Source: Branchiostoma belcheri (lineage: Eukaryota; Chordata; Leptocardii; Amphioxiformes; Branchiostomatidae). Taken from it: a stretch of DNA of 64,000 nt. The stretch spans positions 7,703,814 through 7,767,813 of the forward strand of contig NW_017804020.1 of the NCBI RefSeq assembly GCF_001625305.1, given 5' to 3'. Both the position numbers and the translations under genes were made by a program. Below the pieces are notes generated by a model. It ran no database searches. It was not told where the DNA came from and worked only from the letters and a program-made list of their open reading frames with translations. Of the stretch, positions 49,701 through 61,700 are shown one piece after another (within the stretch, counting starts at the first letter, position 1; the number at the start of each line of letters is the position of its first letter).

Positions 49701-52700
49701 TAAGGGATATGTTCTAAGAAAGCTTATTATGAATTCAGGAGTCATAACAAATAAAGAACTGCATGTACAACGAGTTATGCTTCACGATGAATTTTTTCGA
49801 CAACTCTTAAAGGCAGCTGAAGACAGCCTATGTATGTACGTATGTAGTTTATCAAATGCTACCCTATTACTCAGTGCAGGAGGTCTCACCATTACTTGGG
49901 TATTAGGGCCTGTGTACTGCAAACAGTGGTGCCAAGAAAAAGTTCACATGTACTTCAGTCATGGTGTCAGCCTGCGTTTAATTACTAGTCTAACTTGTAG
50001 GAGTGAATATGTGCGCCATTGCACAATCTACCATCATGTGGGGTCGTGTGGCATAACGGTAGAGTGTTCAACTCAGAAACAACAGGTCCCGGGTTCAAAT
50101 CCTGCCTGATGCTACCGATCTTGTGCCCCTGGGAAAGGCATTTTACACGACTTTAACTCAGGTGGAAAGGAGTACCTAGCTATGGTTAGGGACGTCTCTC
50201 GGATAGGACGTTAAATGGAGGTCCCATGTTTGGGGAGAGCCACACCCCACGCATGTTAAAGAACCTACCGCACTTATCGAAAAGAGTAGGGGACCTTCCC
50301 GGTATAAGTGGTTCAAACCTTACAGTCCGGTCTTACGCAGCTTGTACGTACATGTACAAAACTAGTGTGTTATACTTAAAAGAGGCGGTTTACCAATTAT
50401 CGGAAACAAACTACCAGATACGAAAAGTTTTAAAGAAAAATTAATGATTAATGTGCTACATGGAGTTACACTTCACTGTGAATTTCTTGACAACTATTAA
50501 TGTTGAATGAACATGGCTGGCTACGATTATCAGCAAACTAAAATGGCTCGCTACGCCACACAGAAAAAGGCATGCAGACGCTCTGTGAGGTTCCCACAGT
50601 TGAGTGACTTTGGTGAGCCACAGCTCATTATTGTCAGTTGGGATGGAGAGGTTACAGATGCCTGGTGGGAAATATCACCACTGTCTCGTCCAATATTCGT
50701 GGGGCATAACGGTAGAGTGTTTAGCTCAGACCCAAGAGTTCCCGGGTTCGAATCCTGCCCGATGTCACCAATCTTGTGCCCTTGGGAAAGGCACTTTACA
50801 CGACTTTCCTCACTTCACTCAGATGTAAATGAGTACCTGTCTGACCTAGCTTCGGTTAGGGACGTTCCTCGGATAGGACGTTAAATGGAGGTCCCCTGTT
50901 TGGGAGAGCCACACCCCATGCACGTTAAAGAACCCAACGCACTTATCGAAAAGAGTCCGGTGTTACGCAGCTTGTACTGTACTTACATGTACAAAACTGG
51001 TGTGTCACGCCTAAAAAAAGGCGGTTTTCCAGTTGTGTGCAACAAAGAAGCAAAATATTGAGGACATTTCAGTCTGCATGTACAGTTCACCGTGGCTCCA
51101 AATTAATTTTTGGGAGTTGCCTAAAAAAATTAAGTGCACTCAGACAGTGATAACATAATTTATTAAGATAAAATAAAATAAAAGCTACTTATATATTGCC
51201 ACTCTTTAGAATCTGAAATTCTCACCAGTAACTTCAAAAAGATATACGAGTGATCCAAAAGGTTTTTATCATGTTTTTTGACACTTAAATGCTGTATAGG
51301 TACTATTTACAAGAATAGTACCTTTAACTTAAACGTACGTAACCCTACACAAGTAGCCAGGTGCATCTGTGCACCCATGGCTTCTCTGAAAAATTATAAT
51401 CTTAGGTGCACATCTACAATTTTGGGTGCTCAAAATGTAACACATGTATATACGTAGCACAGTGTATTTTGAGCCCTGATATGTATATACAGTCATGTAG
51501 TATATTCATCAAGTGCTTATCAGCACATGCTGTTCTTTGGTACACTCAATATTGCTTCAAGAGTTGCCAATCCATATTCAAGGCCATTTAATGCAAACAC
51601 CACCTCTTATCCTGATTACCCAAACACCAATATTATTGAAAATAAAAATCCTCCAACCGTTCCATTTCAACTTTGATCATTTAATCGATTTGTATTGTAC
51701 TTATATTGTATTGCTTCTGTATTGATTGAATTTGTATGTACTTTGTATGTATATTGCTATTGTATAATATTGAATTGAATTTGTGAGTGAGTGAAGTCTT
51801 GGTAGTTCTTGAGTGAGTGAAGTAATTGTATTTTGATATGCCTTGTATTTATGCACTTAGGTGTCAGTGGTAGCCGCTACCAGCCTTGTTGCTGCCTGGT
51901 TGCCACTGCCTGGTTATGCACTGTTGCATTTAAATAAACAAACAAACAAACAAACAAACAAACAAACAAACAAACGATCATGATGCCATGTGTCTGACCT
52001 TCTGTATCTTGCCACAGGTGAAAGAGCTCACCGCCCAGTGGATGAACAAGTGGAAGGAGACATACGATATCATGAAGGTAAGTGGGTCAAAGGTGATCTG
52101 CTTAATGAACGTTAGACAATGTCGATGAAAGTTAGACATCCAGGTAATAAGATTCGCCATAAAGCAGTAACTGTTACTAATTTAAAAGCAATTCTTCTCT
52201 GGTCTCTCAGTCACTGACGAAAGCTAGTGCATGCTAGCTGAAAAGTTTCCAAAATCATATCCAGTTGCTTGAGTAACTGCTTTTTGGCAAACTTTAGACA
52301 TTCAAGTTCATATTTGCACTGACACTGCCACCCATGGTTTTATCTGCAAATCTAAACAGTAAACAATAAAAGAATAACGTCAATCTAACTTGCAATCGAA
52401 TCCCTAACCTAAACTTGAAATAACTCATAATTGATGTCAGACACTCACTCTACAGTAACTGTTATACGTGTTTCGTAAATTATCTTTGAGCAAAATTGTT
52501 CTAGAATTTTTTGTTGAACAAGCAAATTTTAACATGTTGTATTGTTGTAACGATCATAACAGTTATCTACATTTCTATCCTTTTGCACATGTACCCACAA
52601 GGGTCACCCACTTGGTCCAGCAGGCATAGGGAGGGTGTCCAAAAGATCAAAACATATGTTATTCTTTACTGTAAATGTATAATCCTTTTTAGACCTCTGT

Positions 52701-55700
52701 AAATAGCCTCACAATTCAGCCCTCCATGGCTGCCAGGAGGCATTAATGATGCAAATTAGCACCTGATTTGCATAATTGTCATCTGATTATGTCAAGCATC
52801 ACTTCAGCTACCTACATACCAAAAATCACGACAATCCGTCAAGCGGTTCTTGAGTTATCATCCTTCGAAAATTTTTCAACAAATGCTCCTGCAGTTCCAG
52901 AACAAGCCGCTAGGGGGCCCAAACTCATGTCACTTCTTCTCTACGCCAAGAACTTAATCTACCAACTAAAATTTGTGACCCTAGCATGTCCAGATCGTGT
53001 CTGAGATATCAAAACCGGAAGTTCTGCTGTAGTACCAACAAAAGCCGCCAGGGGGCCCAAAATCTAATCATTTCTAGCTCTCATCAAGACCTACATGTAC
53101 CTACATACCATGACAATGCATACTAAGCTTCTTGAGTTATGCTGTTCACAGACAGGCAGACAAACAGACACAAACTGACAAACGCTACTGAAAACATAAC
53201 CTTCTTGGCGAAGGTAATAAACCAGTCAACTACACTCAATCTACAAACTACTACTACTATATACTACTACGTGAGCCCATCAGGAATGTGGCTAAGCCGC
53301 TTGGACCAATTTGTCATCCGCAGAACTACTGTTTGTCACTATATCGAATCCCTTCCCCAACGGCAACAATGGGTAATTGGCCTTCGCTTCAGGAAATGAA
53401 CAAAGGTTAATGGAAATAGACGGAATAAAAGTTTCCCGTTTCTCTCCCAGCCTTCCCACGAGAAAACAGCTGTCGCAATCGTCTGCCCGACGTACGCTGG
53501 CATCTTTGAAGAAATGTCGGGATATCTTTCGTTAAACAGGTGTAGGAGTTGTACCACTTTTTCTGTGGACTCCAGATGGAAGGATCCCTCTCATCTGATA
53601 CAATTGCCCCTCTGGCATTCCATTCTCATGACCTAGTCTGATAACGTGCATAAAATGTTTACCTGCCTTCTGACATATCGCATAGCAGCAGAGAGTCTAG
53701 ACAAACTGAACTTGGCATTGCCGGTAGGTGGACCAGGGTTTCCCTTTCAAAATATTTTGATGGTCGGTGCCAAGACCTCCCATGGGATGGACAAGTGGTG
53801 GGAACATCATTAAGCACATTGTAGCACCCTCCCACTTAGGTAACAGCTAACATACTCCAGATGGCACCTGCAAGTAGTGCTGTGTACAAATGTACCTAAA
53901 ACCACATTTAGGTTCAGGTCCAGATTCAAGTCCAGAGGTTTAGCTTCAGTTCCGGACTCGCAAGTCTGGACCTAAACCCATGGCATATACATGTACATGT
54001 ACAAAATTGCATGTTGCCAACCTTACAATGTTGTTTGGGCAAAACTTGGAGGCTGACACTTGATGATGCACGCTGGCAATGTTTCTTCGTTTTACAAAAC
54101 AGCTTAAACAATCTATAACAGATTTTAGGTGCTTTGGAAAGAAAAGGGGTATGTGGCATGTTTCCTTTGTAATAAGTCTGGAATTGGTTCTTGACTTTTA
54201 GGTTTTTTACCTCCATGAAAATGGAGATATTGTTTTTGGCGCGTCTGTGTGTCTGTCTGAGTGTGTGTTTGTGTTTCTGCACATTTGTAGTCAGCATAAC
54301 TTCAGAACGCCTTTATGGATTGTGATGATATTTGGTATGCCGGTAAGTCTTAGGAAGACGAAAGTCAAGGTCAACTAGAAAGGCCAACATTTGCTTCGGA
54401 GCAAATGTAATATTTCACTCCATCTCCCTCCCCATCAAAAATAGAAGATTCTGAATAAATCATACTGCAATCATACAAGGACAAGCTTTTTGAATCTCGA
54501 CAGATATTTACAAAAATGGCACTTGGCCATTATCTCCCTTTTTTTTACAAAGATACAACGACAAGCACTTTAAATCTCGACAGCTTTACTTTACACTTAT
54601 CTCAATTTCAAAGTTACATATTGCAGGTATCTAAATACTACTAATGACGAAATTGCAACTACTACTAACGGTAGCAAAATTTTCACGGTCTGAGAAACAT
54701 GGACATGTTCACGGAACTATATATTCACGGTGGTGACAGTTGCAGGAAAAAGAAAGTCCAGGAATTATTTCCTAACTGTAAAGATAAGTTCACGGTACAG
54801 AGGTGACAGTGAAAACCGTGAACATTGACCTCCTGCTTGCGTTACGTTTCGGTACAGTGAAAAAAAAATCGGGAATTACAGTAATCAATTTACAGAGTAT
54901 GTTTGCTTAGTTTCCAGATGTTTTGTATGAATGTCGTAAACTTAGTTTTAAATTAACGAAAACCGATGCGCGCACAGATGCCATCCATACAATCAAATCA
55001 ACATGGCCTTATTAACAATCACATAAACTATGAAGCCATACATTGAATAAGCTATACATATAATATGATTATCATAACCTTTATTTTTAAAATCATGCCA
55101 GTGAGCTAATTGCATGTACAGAGTGAAGAAAGTAAAGTAAAGTAAAGCAGTACAATTTCTGTACTAAGCTATGATAGTACTCCATATGATTCGTCCTCAT
55201 CGTCATCATTCAATGTGGTCTATCTCTTGCTACTAGTGACTGGTAATACCTCTGTAGATTCTTCACACTGGCAGAGTACCGTACTCATTCTCTCTTGTCA
55301 GCTCCATACTTTTGTGACAACATCAAAGTGATTTTGGTTTGTATGTTGGAAAAATACAAAAGACTAACATTCTAAGTTATTGACATTCTTGAGTAAGAAC
55401 AATCAGTTTTTGAATGTTAAAAGCAAAACAACGAAAATTAAAAAAAAATAGTTGAAATTGTTAAAATGCAGGATTGTTAAGATTGTTAAAACTGATAAAA
55501 TTGTTAAAACTGATAAAATTGTTAAAAATGATAAAATTGTTTAAAATGTTAATATCCGATGCACTGGGGTTCGAACTCACAATTTCTGGGATTGCCGTCT
55601 GGCGCGTTACCAACCGAGCTAACTCGTTGCGATACACATCACTCACTGCATTGTATGTCATATAAAGTAAACAGCATGGCGGTATCGATCGCCTCAAGCC

Positions 55701-58700
55701 ACCAAGACTTTCAACTATTAACTACGGGGTTTCCTTCTTTATCAGGTTTGCTTTTGAACCACCTTGATGTTACTTAACTATCAACCCGGCTAGCAGAAGC
55801 CGCCGGCTCCTTTGATATTACAGCCGCTCCCTGTCCAATCTTGTTTACACGCCGGGCGCAGGTCATTGACCTCCAACTTGCGTTGTTCCAACAGAGAAGA
55901 GCAAAATGTCTGGCTCCCGCAGAACGTACCGCACTCTCCCGCTGGACGTACCGCACTCTCCCGCAGAACGTATCGCACTCTCCCGGAGGACGTCCCGCAC
56001 TCTCCCGAGGGAAGTCCCGCACAGCGTCCTGCACTCTCCCGCAGAACGGCCTGTGCTGTACCTACCAAAACACTTGAGTTCATACTGTCAAAATGGAATG
56101 GCTTTGAACAGGTGTTAATTGAGTTAATCCAATCAAATCCAACAGCCAATCAGCAAGAAGAAAAGATTAGGCTGCGTCAGGTTCATGCTTGCATGCCCAT
56201 ATTTGGGCCCGCCCCCGAATTCCTTTCTTATTACGTCACGCGCGTACGCCCCACAGTACTTTCCTATGGGAACAGCTAAAAACGCAAATAAAACGATTGT
56301 AAAAGCTTGTATCAAAAAAATAAAAAACGCCTAGGGGTATTTACCCACTCTACCTTTATACGAAATTCCAGGTCGTTTGGCCCAAAAATGAAGGAATTGA
56401 ATCAATTTAAAGAAATGGCAGGAGGAGAAGAAGAAGGAGGAGGAGAATCATCAGTAAAAACAGTATTTCCCTCCATACTTAAGTATGGAGTGAAATAAAT
56501 ATGGGCCTCCTGGTGGATGACCTTGGTACTGCAGCAGAACTTCCGGTTTTTGTATCTTTTGTCCTGAACATGCTATGGTCTTGAATTCTTCTTGACAGAT
56601 AGCTTTTCCTGTCAGGAATAAGTGGTGTGGGTTTGGTCCCCCTAGCAGCTTGTTCTGGAACTGCAGGGGACTTTCGGGCAAAATCTTTGAAAGCCAATAA
56701 GTCCAGATAGGAACAATGTATTTTCATCATTTTTGGTACGTAGGTATCTGAACGTATTCTTTTTCAAAGGAAAAAATTGATGTACAAAATGTACGTACTT
56801 ATCGTATGCTCGTGTGCATAGTACCAACTTTTTGCACCGTCATGTTTTTGCTTGCATGTACATCTGGTCTTCATGCTGGAAACACCTGTTGATTAGGACC
56901 CCCTACACTGTGATTTAGCCCCTACACTGTCATTTAACCAGCATTGGGGTCTTTTTTGGGGGCAGAGCCTTCATAAAACTTTTTAAAAATGAAAATATAA
57001 CTTTAGAATGGACTCCGATATTTTTAAGTCTGCTATAACATAGGGGAAAACAAGATCTGTCCCCCATTTATAAGCAGGAAATAGTGTCTTGGGGTTACTA
57101 CATGTAGTTACAAATTTTTTTTTTTGGGGGGGGGGAATTCAGACCCCTATTGTGGTCATGTTTTGGGGACTCGATGCACAACTTGTGCCGCAGAAAGTTG
57201 CCCTTCTGTACCCGACCCCTACGCTGTGAAAAACACCTGTTTTTTTGACATACAGGAGCAGACCCTGGCCCTGAGGAAGGAGGGATACGGGGTGGTACTG
57301 GACTCAGAACTCCCACACCTCATCGGCATCGATGATGACCTGCTCAGTACAGGAATCACACTCTACAGGCTTAAGGTCAGGACATCATGTTATACATGTA
57401 CCACAGATAATTGTACACCTATGCTTATTGTATCAGGGTTCGAAATGCTGGGTGCATGTGCACCTTAGTGAAGTTAGTGCACCCAAAATGTGCACCCAAT
57501 TTTTTTCTGTGGGTGCACTGGTGCACCCAAATATTTTTGCTATTTTTGTACTTATGTACATGTTAAATGTTTAATAGTATTATAATGTAATACAAGATGT
57601 AATACAAACTTGACCTACAAGTGTAAGTAAAAAATAAAATCTTTGTTAGCTCCCATTTCAGATTCAAACTCAGAAGAGGAGCAATAAGAATTAGGTTTCA
57701 TTTTATATGGTGCACCCAAAAAATATTTTGTGCACCCAGTTTTTAGGTTGGGCGCACCAGTGCACCTATTTCCAAAAATGAATTTTGAGCCCTGTATATA
57801 GTACATGTATGTGGATCAGCGGATCGGTTCGTACCGGTGGTAGGGGATCGCACTAGACACGTTTGACCAGGGACGTCAATGGTCGTCTACATGTATCATC
57901 GTCAGTCTAAAGTGAGCCTAACTCCTGACCATGGTGTGGGGAAGGGTAGGCATGCCCATAGCCAGGATTTTGAATTGGGGGGTTCTTCTCACTGCTTGAG
58001 GGGACCTCGAGCGCCGTAGGCGCGAATTTCCTAGGGGGTTCGGGGGGTATGCTCCCCCGGAAAATATTGAAAAATGAACCTTCTAAAATGGCATTTCGTG
58101 TATTTTTGAGAGGATCTCCAAGAAAAAATCAGAGATAAATTTTTATTCAATGACAAAGGGAGCAGTTTTTCTACGATTCCAGTCCATCTTTTCAAGAAAA
58201 ATCTTGGACCTTTACATGAAAAGTGGACCAAAAAGTGGACCTTTACATAAAAAGTGGACCAAAAAGTGGACCTTTGAGCCTTGTGGGGGGGTTCTTCCGA
58301 AATGGTAGGTGAGATCAGAAGGCCTTGGACGGCTATGTGTGATGGGGGCTTTACTTTAGCTTGCCCCTGTACATGTACATGTACCTCTCTTATGTAATGC
58401 ATTCTTAGACTGTAGCAGCTTCCTGTGGTACAACAGCTAGAAGGCATGAGAACCGCTCTAATTGTCTCTGTGGCTTTGAAGCAGACCACCTCTGTGTGCG
58501 CTCGTACGTCAACAGCCCAACAATTGAGGCCTTGTAGACCGTCTTATCTCCTCTATCAACATTACCATTGAATTCCTGAAATAGGTGACAGTTCTGAAAT
58601 CCAGGTCAGAACAGATGTCTTTTCTCCGCAGCTGCTAAAGTTGACAAGCGTTATCCTTGGAAAAGCAGTCAGCATGGAGGCTGTTACTGTGTAACAGTAG

Positions 58701-61700
58701 TTTGTATTTCTTCGCCATATAACCGTCAACGTCTAATATCTCACAATGTCATGGCTTACAGTCTAAAAATTGGAAGAATCGCCCGGTGCTGTACAGTACA
58801 GTATATGATAATTATCATTATGTACATTTATTGTACAATATGTGATAATTATCATTATGTACATGTACAGTATAATTATCGTTTATAATGTACATGTACA
58901 GTATGTGATAAATATATAATACAACACGGGGTATTCCATATCGCCCGAGGTACCAGCCCGACCGCGCGTCGGATCGCCCGACGGCCGAAGGCCGGAGGGA
59001 GATCCGATCCGCGGGAGGGCTGGGACCGAGGGTGATGCGGAATACACCGTGTTGTATTTTATTTATGTCATACCCACCCAAGAAAACACGCCTTTCAATG
59101 CAAAATGAGCAGAAAGTTGGTGTCCCTAAACCGAAAAAGTGCAACAACATCAATTCCAACGTCCGAATTTTGCATTCGAATTTTCAAAAGCGTTGCACGC
59201 GGTTAGGGCGAAACGCGTTCAAATCGTTCTATGGAACATTTGGAAGCCCCGGGCCGTACGCGTTAAGAACCCCCGGGCCGTACCGCTAGTTATCACACGG
59301 GCCGAAACACCCGTATCGAACGTAATCGCGGCCCAGGTAGGACATAATTATCATTATGTACATGTACAGTATGTGATAATTATCGTTATGTACATGTACA
59401 GTATGTGATAATTATCGTTATGTACAGTATGTGATAATTATCGTTATGTACATGTACAGTATGTGATAATTATCGCTATGTACATGTACAGCATGTGATA
59501 ATTATCGCTATGTACATGTACAGCATGTGATAATTATCGTTATGTACATGTACAATATGTGATAATTATCGTTATGTACATGTACAGTATGTGATAATTA
59601 TCGTTATGTACATGTACATGTACAGCTGTGATAATTATCGTTATGTACATGTATGTGATAATTATCGTTATGTACAGTATGTGATAATTATCATTATGTA
59701 CATGTACAATATGTGATAATTATCGTTATGTACATGTACATGTACATGTACAGCATGTGATAATTATCGTTATGTACATGTACAGTATGTGATAATTATT
59801 GTTATGTACAGTATGTGATAATTATCGTTATGTACATGTACAATATGTGATAATTATCGTTATATACATGATGTACAGTATGTGATAATTATCGTTATGT
59901 ACAAAATGTACATGTACAGTATGTGATAATTATCGTTATGTACATGTACATAGTTATCCAAAACATGTGATAATTATTATTTCTTATTGCCTTTTCCTTC
60001 AGGAGGGAAAGACCCTGATTGGCAGAGAGGATGCCAACCCCAAACCTGATATAAGTAAGAAAGACATGCAACATTACATGATGACTTTAAGACTACTTTT
60101 GCTACAATAATGTATGAAAAGTGCTTAAAAAGGTCTTACCTGTATTTTCAAACAGATTTACATGACTTGCATAATGTAACACATTGGAGTTGTGAAATAC
60201 TTATTATTTAGTTACAACATACATAAAATAGAATGGTCTTGATTGTCTTGCAGTGTCATTAAGCATTATCTTATCAGGTTGTTTATGTTAAAGATGAAAT
60301 CTTAATAGTTGATGTGTGACATGTGGGTGTGAATCAGAAGACAGCCACTTTCCTCAGTAGGGCCACACCAATTCAATTTGTTGGTTCTCGGATTTGCCTC
60401 TTCATTTTTTTCTGATTTGCAAAAAGAAAAAGAAAGATTCTGAAAAATACTCATATTTTGCCCCAAACAGTTGAGGAAAGACCTTTTCTTCCTAGTTGTT
60501 ACTGTTTTTCCATCAATCAATGCAGTGGTTTTAAGTTCAAAATTCATTGTTTAGATATTAATCCAGCCTTTTGTGTTGACTTCATGGCTCCTATCATTAT
60601 AGCATTTAGGGCTATATTAGGATGCCTTGACCTGTTTTTATTTTTTTTGCCCTAACGCTTCATGTTTTTTCTGAAATAAGCTGAAATAAGCAGAGAACCA
60701 ACAAATTAAATTGGTGTGACATAAGGGTTGATTGTGTTTACTGCCTGCTCAGTAAAGGTGTGTTTTTCCCTTGTGTAATCCGATAGTCTTGTGGGGCGTG
60801 GACTTGGAGAGTAATCACTGTGAGATTGAGAACAGCAATGGCAAGGTCACCCTGCTACCCAACAACAACGCCCTCTGTTCCGTCAATGGGGATATTGTCA
60901 ACCAGCCAACTCCGCTTAACCAAGGTACAAACATCACCCACACTGTAACCACACACTAACCTCCGTGTCTCTTCCTGTTTTGTCTGGAACTTTCATGTAG
61001 TAGGATTTGCACCTCAGGCTCTTGTTGCATTCCAAGACATGTTATTGCAAACATGTTTGGATCAAATTTTGGAATACAATCATGTGCAGAATAGTGCATT
61101 CTGCCTTTAAGTATTCCAAGTCATATTTTGGAATGGAACACGTTTTGGAATTCGACATGCATCCAATGTCATGTTATTCCAAAACATGTTTTGGAATGGA
61201 CAGTGTTTTAGAAACAAACACCAACAGATTTTTGTGCACAAAAACAAATAGTCAAGCCTACATTGTAAAATGTATAATTTTGGTCTCGTTGTTTTTAGGG
61301 AAAAAGGGTTGCAAGGTTGTTATACATTTTGTATATTATAGCTATATACTATTATTATTAGGTCAATATTAGTTTATTACTCTTAGACTATTGTTATATT
61401 GCTATAGGTATGAACTATCAAAAACTTGTCTTCACTCTATTTGCATATCAATTAATAGTTCATCGTTATAAATTTGTTGAGATGAAGACAGTTGATGATT
61501 CCTAAAATGTCTGATAGTTTCCAAAATTATATCCAGTTTCTTGAGTATTTTGTGGCGTATTACTATAATTATACATTTGTAGGTATATTGTTATCACATT
61601 CTCTATCTGGTTTATCATCAATATAGGACTGGTAATGGAGATGTATATGATTGTGAGAACATGTCACTAGGGCTGTGTACCGGTCCAGGTGGACCGGTAC

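Noticed and set aside
53139-53399. 86-codon frame with [20 protein letters not shown]
   Set aside because: No recognised domain, no splice context, and its first part is family D repeat.
59343-59965. CRISPR-like regular array
   Set aside because: Units are contiguous with no unique spacers, in a eukaryotic intron; it is a satellite.
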